From assembly GCA_027489245.1 (NCBI GenBank), contig JAIYAC010000006.1:1-64000 (forward strand): DNA of 64,000 nucleotides. Reading direction: 5' to 3'. The stretch is from Neisseriaceae bacterium. Lineage in GTDB: Bacteria; Pseudomonadota; Gammaproteobacteria; Burkholderiales; Chromobacteriaceae. Below the pieces are notes generated by a model, which worked only from the letters and a program-made list of their open reading frames with translations, had not been told where the DNA came from and searched no databases. The position numbers and the translations under genes are program-made. This document shows, piece by piece, positions 34,821 to 42,204 of the stretch (position 1 is the first letter of the stretch; the number at the start of each line of letters is the position of its first letter).

Positions 34821-35729
34821 TTATGCCACGCTACCGTCGGAACCGTAGGCCAGTTGCCAGAAGCCATAGCCACCGGCGGCGCGGGCTTCGGCACCGAACT
34901 TGTATTTTTTGCGGTTGAACACGTTGTCGGCCTGCGGGTCGGTCTGCTCCACAAACACCGGTTTTTTTCGTTCCTGGTAAATGAACGGTTTGACCGGCTT
35001 GGTGGTATCCAGCAGGAACCAGGCATCGTCCGAGGTCAGCCACGGCGCCACTACCACCTTGGCGGTGTTCTTGTACGGGTTGGCCTTGCCGTCTTCCAGG
35101 CGGTCTACCGTCATCAGGGTGTTGGCTTCGTCCTCCAGCGCAGCCGGAACCAGCAGCACGTTTGGCGTGATGTTCAGCGGGCGGCCTTCGTCGTCCTTGA
35201 ACTTCTTCATGGTGGTGCGCCCTGCGCCATAGCTGGCTTTGGCTGCTGCCAGGCTGGCCGCCGACAGCTTCTTGCTGCCCTTGTTGGATACAGACTGGCC
35301 GTTCACCGGGTGGTCGGTATCAAAGAAGTACTGGCCGTCGTAGCACGGCGTGCTGAACGCCCTGTTGACCAGGTCGAACACGATTTCATCCGGCAGCTGC
35401 TTGGCAGAAAAGCCGGCCATCTGCGCCTGCGGCGCGTAGATACCCAGGTTGTCGTCTTCGATGTCGTTACGGTCTACCTCGACCGTGGCTTCCCAGTCGT
35501 CGTTGGTGATGCTGTAGCCGGAGGCCGACAGCGCCTTGACGGCCTTGTCGCCTATCCATTTCTGCATGCGCGGAAAGCTGGACAGCCACTTGTAGTCGTT
35601 GGAGCGTGCCGTGGACGGCACCACCATGGCCACGTCCTGCCACTGGTTGGGTGCCGCATCGAAAGCATTGTTGAAGGTGGTCTTCAGGTTGACGAAGATC
35701 GCCTTGAGGGTGGAGGCATTCACAATCAT
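34821..35729 (-). CDS. Major head protein (Mu gpT)
   Basis: 302 residues (Mu gpT about 305). Starts MIVNASTLKAIFVNLKTTFNNAFD and contains TARSNDYKWLSSFPRMQKWIG and DTDHPVNGQSVSN, typical of the Mu-like HK97-fold capsid subunit. It is encoded directly after the decoration-like gene in the head operon. Confidence 0.95.
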   Translation of the reverse strand: MIVNASTLKAIFVNLKTTFNNAFDAAPNQWQDVAMVVPSTARSNDYKWLSSFPRMQKWIGDKAVKALSASGYSITNDDWEATVEVDRNDIEDDNLGIYAPQAQMAGFSAKQLPDEIVFDLVNRAFSTPCYDGQYFFDTDHPVNGQSVSNKGSKKLSAASLAAAKASYGAGRTTMKKFKDDEGRPLNITPNVLLVPAALEDEANTLMTVDRLEDGKANPYKNTAKVVVAPWLTSDDAWFLLDTTKPVKPFIYQERKKPVFVEQTDPQADNVFNRKKYKFGAEARAAGGYGFWQLAYGSDGSVA

Positions 35730-35739
35730 GGTGGTTTCC

Positions 35740-36144
35740 TTAGATGACCCACACGCCGTCGGCGTCTACACCGACCACCAGGCCGGCGGGTGAACGGGTA
35801 TTGGTGCCGTGGGTACGGGCAACGGTCTGGTTGTCGACGATGTAGCAAGGGCGGCACAGGCTGGCCTGCGTCACCGGGTCGCCCGCGTCGTTTAGCCACT
35901 TGAAGGCACGGCCGCGCTGTACCAGCACGGTGGCGGCACCATCGGCACCGGCGCTGTTGTCGACGCTGATATCAGCCATGCCCAGGTAGGCCAGCGTGGC
36001 AGCGGTGATGCCTGGGGCGGCGAAACCGCTGGCATTGGCCACCACCAGCGTGCCGGCCGGGATCTTCACGCCGGCCGCCGCCGGCACGGCCAGCAGCTGG
36101 CCGTCTTTGTGCGGGGTATTGCGGTCTTGGGTGGTTGCAGTCAT
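35740..36144 (-). CDS. Small head protein in the Mu gp33 position
   Basis: 134 residues, rich in alanine, valine and glycine, with a beta-sandwich pattern (VKIPAGTLVVANASGFAAPGI). It lies between the scaffold and the major capsid genes and is probably a capsid decoration or stabilising protein. Confidence 0.75.
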   Translation of the reverse strand: MTATTQDRNTPHKDGQLLAVPAAAGVKIPAGTLVVANASGFAAPGITAATLAYLGMADISVDNSAGADGAATVLVQRGRAFKWLNDAGDPVTQASLCRPCYIVDNQTVARTHGTNTRSPAGLVVGVDADGVWVI

Positions 36145-36148
36145 GGGC

Positions 36149-36700
36149 TTACTCCTTCAAAGCGGCAGCCACGGCAGCCGGGTCGTTACCGAACATGTGG
36201 CATACCGCCAGCGTGGTGTCGTCCAGCGCGGCAGCGTTGGCCGCTACCGGTGCCAGGCCCCCGGTCTGGGTGCCACTGAGCGCGGCGATTTTGGGGGCTG
36301 TATCCAGATAGCCCTGCAGCGCCGGCAGGTTGCCCTTGCCCAGGTCACGCGCCCATTGCTCCTGTGCCGGCAGCAGGCGGCCGTCGGACAGCGCCGCCAA
36401 CACCAGCTCGTCTACCTGGCGGCCGGCCAGCTGGCCACTCAGCGCGGCTACCTGGTTCTGCAGCTCGCGCATGGTATCTACCGACACAAAGCGCGCCGGG
36501 TCTGCCTGGTTGGCCGACAGTGCGGCAATGCGTTGCTGCTGCTCTGCCAGCATGGCCGGCAGGTTCACGCAGGCAGCGGCCATGCCCTGGCCAGCAGACA
36601 GCTTCTCTACCAGCTTGGTCAGCTGGGCCTGGATGTCGTCGACGCTGGCACCGACGGGCAGGTTGAGCAGCCAGCGTAGCTGCTCGGCAAGTTCTTCCAT
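36149..36700 (-). CDS. Internal scaffold gene (Mu gpZ)
   Basis: 183-residue product in the same frame as the protease, from MEELAEQLRWLLN. A very strong ribosome site, AAGGAGG, lies nine bases before this internal ATG, matching the nested Z gene of Mu. The product would be the free scaffold for procapsid assembly. Confidence 0.82.
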   Translation of the reverse strand: MEELAEQLRWLLNLPVGASVDDIQAQLTKLVEKLSAGQGMAAACVNLPAMLAEQQQRIAALSANQADPARFVSVDTMRELQNQVAALSGQLAGRQVDELVLAALSDGRLLPAQEQWARDLGKGNLPALQGYLDTAPKIAALSGTQTGGLAPVAANAAALDDTTLAVCHMFGNDPAAVAAALKE

Positions 36701-37255
36701 GTTGTTGTCCTCCTTGGACGGGGTGGCGGCGGGAAACAGGCGCGACAAGGCTGCCACCCCGATGTCGGGTAGCTCGTCCAGCGCGGGGTTGTTGGTCAGG
36801 GCGACATGCAGCAGGCCGGTAACCCGGCCCTGGCTGTCGTAGGTAAAAACCGGGGACAGGTAGCGGTATTCTTTGGCCACGATCATCGCGGCGGCGCTGG
36901 CGGTCCATTCCACGTCCGTGGCGTACAGGCCATCAGCACGCCATGCCAGCGTGCCAAACCAGCCGCTAGCCGGGGCCGGCTTGCCGTTGTCAGCGGCACG
37001 CAGCGTCTGGTGCTCGTAGTCGATCACATAGCGGGTAGCGCGCCGGCTGGCCTCGGCCACCAGCGGTGCGGCCAACGCGGCCGTCAGCGTCCAGTGGCTG
37101 CAGCTGGCGTCTGCGACGTTGCCTGGCCGGCCGTCACGGGCGCTGAAGTTGCCGGCGGGCAGCAGCTTCAGCATGCGCGGTGCCTGGCCGTCAGCCGTGC
37201 TGATCAGCGAGAGGTCTACCGTCAGGGCGGCGATGTGGGAGGTTTGATGTGCCAT
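36149..37255 (-). CDS. Head maturation protease and scaffold (Mu gpI)
   Basis: 368 residues from MAHQTSHIAALTVD. The N-terminal protease half contains YVIDYEHQTLRAADNG and PASGWFGTLAWRADGLYATDVEWT, as in Mu gpI. The helical C-terminal half is the scaffold, which is also made separately from an internal start. An ATG 21 bp upstream (37276) lies in the boundary hairpin and is less likely. Confidence 0.9.
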   Translation of the reverse strand: MAHQTSHIAALTVDLSLISTADGQAPRMLKLLPAGNFSARDGRPGNVADASCSHWTLTAALAAPLVAEASRRATRYVIDYEHQTLRAADNGKPAPASGWFGTLAWRADGLYATDVEWTASAAAMIVAKEYRYLSPVFTYDSQGRVTGLLHVALTNNPALDELPDIGVAALSRLFPAATPSKEDNNMEELAEQLRWLLNLPVGASVDDIQAQLTKLVEKLSAGQGMAAACVNLPAMLAEQQQRIAALSANQADPARFVSVDTMRELQNQVAALSGQLAGRQVDELVLAALSDGRLLPAQEQWARDLGKGNLPALQGYLDTAPKIAALSGTQTGGLAPVAANAAALDDTTLAVCHMFGNDPAAVAAALKE

Positions 37256-37256
37256 G

Positions 37257-37309
37257 CCCCGCATTGTGCGGGGCATGGTGAGGGGGGATTAGCTGATGGG
37301 GTTCAGTGG
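37257..37309. repeat. Cargo-boundary element, copy 2
   Basis: Same architecture as 31896-31949: hairpin GCCCCGC...GCGGGGC, a GGGGGG run, then the 22 bp stretch 37288-37309. It lies between the 3' end of the second HEPN cargo gene and the protease gene. Confidence 0.75.
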
Positions 37310-37316
37310 AAAACTT

Positions 37317-38501
37317 CTACTCTTGGCCCTCTTCGGCTTGCATGTCCGGATCCGACGAGAACACTGAACTAACATAGCAAAGCAGTGAGAAGGCTTTCAG
37401 GCTATTCACTTCCGAGGCATAGTCGAGATCCATGCCATGCAGGGTTGTGTGTCTGTTAAGTCCAGTGTATTCATGCTGCTTTCGCTCTTTGGGACTCCAC
37501 GTAATCGGTAGGTCTAGAGCAAGCGGTGACCAGAGTGCATCTTCGAAATAGTCGAACGGATCCTCGGCTTGCAGCACTGATACACGCTTCTTCTTTGCCC
37601 AATCGTTGACATGCTCCCAAGGCCGGCGAGGTGACTTGGAAAAAAGCTCGCGTTCTGTTCGGTCCCGCACAATGCCTTCTGCTTGAGAAAAGAAAACCGG
37701 CACCGACAACGCATATTCTCCACGTAGGTGCGCGGCTACTGCCGGCTGTATGGCAAAAGCCCGATGGGGGTTGTCCTCAATCAATTTTTTGCATAGCGCT
37801 TCAATTTCCGGCTGGAAGCACTCAACAAACAGATTATCGACCAAAGCCATTCTGTCCGGAGCGCTAGTGAGCCTTTCCAGCGAGAAAGCGAGTTCTTCAT
37901 ACACTGACAACGGTAGATCCACACTAACGAACCATCCCTGCTTGGCAAGGCTATCAAGGTTCTCGGCCAACCTCGGATAATGCTCAAATCGCTTTTCGTA
38001 AGCTCGGCGAAGCGTTATGCCAAGTTCTGCAAATTTCTGTGCGCCGCTTGCCAAGCTCTCGATGAAGCGTTGATTTGGAACCCATGTGTTGATATTTTGG
38101 GTCAGGATGGCGAGTTGCTTACCCAATTTCCCCATGCTGGTCGACCCTTGAGTTTGCTTAAAAATGAGATCAAATTTTTGCAAACTAGTTGGCAATTGAT
38201 TCTGTAAAGCCTGGAGTTTGGCAAAGTGCGGTTGAGTTACCTTGGCAATATGAGCAACCTGTTCGCCAAGTTTCGTCACATTTCTCATCATTTCGGAGCG
38301 TTGCAAGGTGCTGATAGCTGGACCTAAACGCTCTTGCATTGCTTGAATTCCAGCCAAAGAAGGGTGCGCCATAGCCGTAATCCTCGCAAGCTCAGGGGGA
38401 AGCTTGGGGACTGCTGCTATATTTTTAAGTATCTGGTCCAACGCCTCTTTGTCATGTCCAGGCAAGGGGGTAACAGCGTTCAGCTCGTCTTTCTTGTTCA
38501 T
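37317..38501 (-). CDS. Large HEPN-motif protein, prophage cargo
   Basis: 394 residues from MNKKDELNAVTPLPGHD. The first 140 residues are low-complexity helical (repeated leucine-glutamine segments). The C-terminal third contains VPVFFSQAEGIVRD and then LNRHTTLHGMDLDYASEVNSLKAFSLL; Arg350 and His355 form an Rx4H HEPN signature seen in many predicted abortive-infection proteins. It interrupts the gpG-gpI order of the head operon, has lower GC than the phage genes and its own operator-like repeat upstream, so it is a moron. A defence role is inference. Confidence 0.72.
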   Translation of the reverse strand: MNKKDELNAVTPLPGHDKEALDQILKNIAAVPKLPPELARITAMAHPSLAGIQAMQERLGPAISTLQRSEMMRNVTKLGEQVAHIAKVTQPHFAKLQALQNQLPTSLQKFDLIFKQTQGSTSMGKLGKQLAILTQNINTWVPNQRFIESLASGAQKFAELGITLRRAYEKRFEHYPRLAENLDSLAKQGWFVSVDLPLSVYEELAFSLERLTSAPDRMALVDNLFVECFQPEIEALCKKLIEDNPHRAFAIQPAVAAHLRGEYALSVPVFFSQAEGIVRDRTERELFSKSPRRPWEHVNDWAKKKRVSVLQAEDPFDYFEDALWSPLALDLPITWSPKERKQHEYTGLNRHTTLHGMDLDYASEVNSLKAFSLLCYVSSVFSSDPDMQAEEGQE

Positions 38502-38528
38502 GGGATAACCACTTCGATGCAAATCGAC

Positions 38529-38545
38529 TGTGATAGTTAATCACA
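38529..38545. promoter_or_regulatory. Operator-like repeat upstream of the HEPN cargo gene
   Basis: TGTGAT-AGTTA-ATCACA, a perfect inverted repeat 28 bp before the ATG, in a position suited to autoregulation; spacing is one base longer than a CRP site. Confidence 0.45.
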
Positions 38546-38658
38546 AATCGCTACGCAGGCGTTTAAACCCCGTTTAATTTCATCGCAAGCACACCAGCAG
38601 CACCGACGACGCCACCACCCCAGCAAAACCCCGCAAAACGCGTTTATGGAGCTTGGGC

Positions 38659-39144
38659 TTATTTGCCTACCAAGCTTTGCAGATAGTCCAGCGCGGTCTG
38701 TTCGATCTCGGCTTCGTCACCTGGTGTCAGTGCCAGAAATGGCCTGGCCGGGATCACGCTGCCGGGGTGATTGACCTTGGCCACTACCCGCCCGCCAAAG
38801 GCCAGCGCCTTCTTGTTACGCGGCCGGATTTCATGGGCGCGGGTACTGCCACCGAACTGGTGGATGGCGGCGTACTGCTTGTTGCTGCCTACCACGGCGC
38901 TGTCGGCGTCGCTGTCCGAGTCGATGCTGGCCGCCAGTTGGCCGCTGGCCTGCAGGATCTTGCCGCCCGGCCGGCCTGGCGGTTTCAGGCCTTGCCACTT
39001 CGGGCGGCCTTCCTGGGCGAAGTTTTCTTCTACCGCGTCGGCCATGATGGCGGCCACGTTGGCCATCAACGGCGCACGCTGTTGCCTTGCGATGCGTTCG
39101 ATGGCGGCGGCAATGCCCTGGCGGTCGATTTTGATGTCTATCAT
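38659..39144 (-). CDS. Virion morphogenesis protein (Mu gpG)
   Basis: 161 residues. MIDIKIDRQGIAAAIERIAR, HQFGGSTRAHEIRPRNKKALAFGG and ARPFLALTPGDEAEIEQTALDYLQ match the gpG family. In Mu the tail/head-completion protein G lies directly after F, as here, although a 135 bp gap with an RNA-like fold separates them. Confidence 0.9.
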   Translation of the reverse strand: MIDIKIDRQGIAAAIERIARQQRAPLMANVAAIMADAVEENFAQEGRPKWQGLKPPGRPGGKILQASGQLAASIDSDSDADSAVVGSNKQYAAIHQFGGSTRAHEIRPRNKKALAFGGRVVAKVNHPGSVIPARPFLALTPGDEAEIEQTALDYLQSLVGK

Positions 39145-39165
39145 GGCTATACTCTGAATGTCTCT

Positions 39166-39281
39166 GATCGGGTAGAGCCCAATTCAGGTGGAAGGGACGG
39201 CACCTTTAACGGTGCTGGCAGCGTGAGCAGCTGCCGGTATGCGTGGTGCTGGTGACGCTGGTTCGAGTCCGGCCCCCGGTC
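39166..39281 (+). other. tRNA-like fold in a phage intergenic gap
   Basis: On the plus strand, opposite to the head operon: a 7 bp acceptor-like stem GATCGGG (39166-39172) with CCCGGTC (39275-39281), followed by TA as at tRNA positions 8-9. There is a stem GCACC-TTTAAC-GGTGC (39200-39215) and a long variable-arm-like stem GGCAGC/GCTGCC. A T-arm GCTGG-TTCGAGT-CCGGC is at 39257-39273. The middle loop has six bases and no CCA follows, so this is not a normal tRNA; it may be a degraded or mimic RNA. Confidence 0.35.
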
Positions 39282-40614
39282 AGAGTGCTCCCCACATCAC
39301 TTTGTGCGCTTGCAGCGCCATTGCCTTGTCTCCTTCCAGCACCTTGCCGCTACGTACCATATTGGTCAGCCACTTCTCGCGCTTGCCGGTTTCTGTACTT
39401 CTGGTTTTCACTTTGTAGTCCATCACCACAATCAGCTTGCCTTTACCGTCTGGCGCATTGAATACATACAGTAGTGCCGGCTTGGCTTGTGTTTCGTCCA
39501 GCAAGATGGCCTGTGGCTGACGTAACTGCTGCGGCAGCTGCTGCCAGAACGATAATGGCAATGTCTGCTCCTTACCGTCGCGCATGGCATGCAGAACGTC
39601 CTCATCCCGCACCGACAGTACCGCGTTTGCTGGCAACACCTCACTGACCTGCAATGCGGTGAGCGCTTGTGGTGGAATGCCTCCCACGTGTAGCAGTGTT
39701 CCTCTGGCCTGCTTGCTGGCCATCACTATCTGCACCAGCTCAGCCATGCGCTGATTCAGTGCTTGCATCAGCTCGGGGCGCCCCAGTGCCTGGTGAATCG
39801 CCAAAGAGGCCAGTCTTGGCTCCACCGCTGCCGCCTTGTTCAGTAATAGCTCCCCTGTATTGGCCAGTGCCGCTTGCCCAGGATTAAAACCAAAACCGGC
39901 GTCGGCCATGAACGGCTGGCCGGCCGGGTCGCGGAACAGCGGTGCCGACCGGGTATTGCCCTGGCGGTCTATCAGCTGCTGCACTGTTTCCAGCAGGCCT
40001 TCGCTACTGGATGTCTGAATGCCCTGGCGCTCAATGTCGCGCTGGCTGCGGGTACGCACGCGGCAGCGGCAGTTCCAGCCGTTGGGCGGGTAGAAGGCGC
40101 GCCAGAACGGGTCGTCGTAGCGGAACACGCGGCCGTGCATGGCACGGTGGCGCGGGCGGGTGCGGGTATCCAGCACCGCCACGTATTCCCACCACGGCCG
40201 GAACGCTGCATTGGCCAGCTGTGCCTGGTAACGCCCGGCCATATAAGCTGACTGCAGGTTGGTGCGGTAGATGGTTTCCAGCCGGCGCGGGTTTAGCCGC
40301 TTGCCTTCGATCTCGCCGGTATCTTTGTCGACAACACGCCCCCTGCCCCACCAGCCCTTTGCCTCCAGCACCGGCTGCAAGCGGTGTTGAAAAGCCTGCA
40401 GCGTTTCGCCGTTTTTCAATGCCTGGTCTAGCGCACCCCTGATGTCCTGCAAGATATCCAGCCTGGCCACGCTGGCCACGGTGAAGGCTTTGGCGTGCGC
40501 CTCCGCCCAGACATCCTGCCAGTTGAAACTGATGGCAAAGCCCTTGCTCTCGAAATAGCGGATGGCTTCTTCCGGTGGCAGACCGATGGCAAAGCCCAGG
40601 TCAGCGCTCGGCAT
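39280..40614 (-). CDS. Head morphogenesis protein (Mu gpF) with nuclease-like C-terminus
   Basis: 444 residues from MPSADLGFAIGLPPEE. Residues about 60-210 are the phage Mu F-like/SPP1 gp7 domain (RLETIYRTNLQSAYMAGRY...RHRAMHGRVFRYDDPFWRAFYPPNGWNCRCRVR). The last 120 residues (ILLDETQAKPALLYVFNAPDGKGKLIVVMDYKV...REKWLTNMVRSG) resemble the PBECR-type barnase/RelE-like domains that some Mu-like F proteins carry and that may be ejected with DNA. The start at 40614 overlaps the portal gene's end. Confidence 0.87.
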   Translation of the reverse strand: MPSADLGFAIGLPPEEAIRYFESKGFAISFNWQDVWAEAHAKAFTVASVARLDILQDIRGALDQALKNGETLQAFQHRLQPVLEAKGWWGRGRVVDKDTGEIEGKRLNPRRLETIYRTNLQSAYMAGRYQAQLANAAFRPWWEYVAVLDTRTRPRHRAMHGRVFRYDDPFWRAFYPPNGWNCRCRVRTRSQRDIERQGIQTSSSEGLLETVQQLIDRQGNTRSAPLFRDPAGQPFMADAGFGFNPGQAALANTGELLLNKAAAVEPRLASLAIHQALGRPELMQALNQRMAELVQIVMASKQARGTLLHVGGIPPQALTALQVSEVLPANAVLSVRDEDVLHAMRDGKEQTLPLSFWQQLPQQLRQPQAILLDETQAKPALLYVFNAPDGKGKLIVVMDYKVKTRSTETGKREKWLTNMVRSGKVLEGDKAMALQAHKVMWGAL

Positions 40615-42193
40615 GGATGCGCCCCCATACATCGGCCACAAACATGGCGCGGGCCATCAGCTCGGTCAGCGCGGCATCGTCCATCTGCGGGTAGGCTTCG
40701 GCCAGGGCTGCTAGCGCATCGTCGGGCGTGGCGCCATCACGAATGGCACTGATGGCCGGTGCCAGCATGCTGACCAGCGTGTCGGCAGCAGTATCCGGCA
40801 GGCTGGCGGCGTCTATGGCGGCCTGATCCGGGTATACCACTTCGCCCTGATCGTTGGTCAGTACCGCCCGATACTGGAAACCGGCAGCGGCTGGCGCCGG
40901 TTTTGGCACTTGGCGCAGCGCGGGCGGCAGCGCCATTTCCGGGCGTGGGGCAATCAGTACCTCGTCGTCCGGCCCCGCTTCAGGAATCGCCAGCTTGTCG
41001 TGTACCCAGCTGGTTTTTACCCGCAGCCCCAGCCCCACCAGCTTGGGCAGGCTGTCGGCGTACAGCTTCAGGTCTTCCGGCTCACGGGTATCGAACACCA
41101 GGCGCGGCTGGCGGCGCGGGTCGACGTTGGCGTAGTTCAGCGCCAGCAATGGCCAGATCAGGTCGCGGCTGAGGGTACCGGCCAGCTGCTTGGCGTCCGA
41201 CACCATCAGGTCGCGGCGCACTTCGTTATGTACATTGCCCAGCGCGTGGGTGCTGCTGGCACCGTCGGCCTGGCTGGTGAGCGTGCCGCCCAGGATGGCC
41301 TTGGACTGGCTGCGTTCACACCAGGACACCATGGCCATGAACGGATCGTGGCTGCCTTTGGCCGCCTCTTCGAACTCGATAAGCATGCCATCGGGGATGA
41401 TGCCGGCAGCGTTGTGGCCGATGCTGGCCACCGCCCGCAGCAACGTGGCTTTCTCTTCCTTGGTGGCACCGGCCGGGTATTTGCCCAGCCGCAGCGGCAA
41501 GCCGTAAATTTCCAGAAACTCGGCCAAGTCGCGCACGCTGTAGCTCTTGAACAGGTACGGCCAGGCCAGCACGCGGTGCAGGCCGGCGCGGTTCAGGTAG
41601 CCGCTTTTGGCCTTGTGCTTGTGCACGATCCAGCCGAATGGCCGCAGCACGGTACCGTCCAGGCTGTTGTCGCGCAGGCGCAGGTCGTTGCCGTCGTGCG
41701 GGGCGGTCTGGAACCAGCGCGGTGGCCGGTGGCTGATGGCCTTGGGCAACCAGGTAGTGCCCTGGCGCTGCCATTCTATTTCCTGTGCCGAAAAGCCGTG
41801 GCCGATACCGTCCAGGGCATCCAGCATGATGTCTTCCAGGTCGGGCATATCCTGCAGCCAGGCCATGACCTGGGCGGCCTGTTTCTTCTCGGCGGCGCTG
41901 GCGCTGTCTGGTGGCTCGATGGACCAGTCCAGCGTCAGGATGGCGCGCTTGCGCTTGCTCATCTCGGCGTAGATGTGGGCGTCCTTCTCTTCCATGTCGG
42001 CAAACAGGTCAGCCTGGGCGGCCAGGTCGCCGCGCTCGGCGTCTTCCAGGATGCGGTGTAGCCGTTGCGGGGTCAGCCCGCGTGAGGGGTGCGCTGCCTG
42101 GTCGCGCTGCAGGCTCCACAGCTCGGCGGTTTGTGGCTCGGCCAGGTCGGCACTGCGAATGGGGCGGCCGTGTTGGTCTACGATTTGCGGCAT
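40601..42193 (-). CDS. Portal protein (Mu gp29, DUF935)
   Basis: 530 residues from MPQIVDQHGRPI; AGAGGTGACAAAC provides the ribosome site. The family is recognised by HAYIYAEMSKRKRAIL-like DAHIYAEMSKRKRAILTLDW, GHGFSAQEIEW, FGWIVHKHKAKSGYLNRAGL and GGTLTSQAD. It forms the dodecameric DNA channel at the head vertex. Confidence 0.95.
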   Translation of the reverse strand: MPQIVDQHGRPIRSADLAEPQTAELWSLQRDQAAHPSRGLTPQRLHRILEDAERGDLAAQADLFADMEEKDAHIYAEMSKRKRAILTLDWSIEPPDSASAAEKKQAAQVMAWLQDMPDLEDIMLDALDGIGHGFSAQEIEWQRQGTTWLPKAISHRPPRWFQTAPHDGNDLRLRDNSLDGTVLRPFGWIVHKHKAKSGYLNRAGLHRVLAWPYLFKSYSVRDLAEFLEIYGLPLRLGKYPAGATKEEKATLLRAVASIGHNAAGIIPDGMLIEFEEAAKGSHDPFMAMVSWCERSQSKAILGGTLTSQADGASSTHALGNVHNEVRRDLMVSDAKQLAGTLSRDLIWPLLALNYANVDPRRQPRLVFDTREPEDLKLYADSLPKLVGLGLRVKTSWVHDKLAIPEAGPDDEVLIAPRPEMALPPALRQVPKPAPAAAGFQYRAVLTNDQGEVVYPDQAAIDAASLPDTAADTLVSMLAPAISAIRDGATPDDALAALAEAYPQMDDAALTELMARAMFVADVWGRIHAER

Positions 42194-42204
42194 GTTTGTC
42201 ACCT

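Noticed and set aside
39166-39281. A functional tRNA gene
   Set aside because: The anticodon-type loop has six bases, the variable region is too long and no CCA follows; kept only as a tRNA-like fold.
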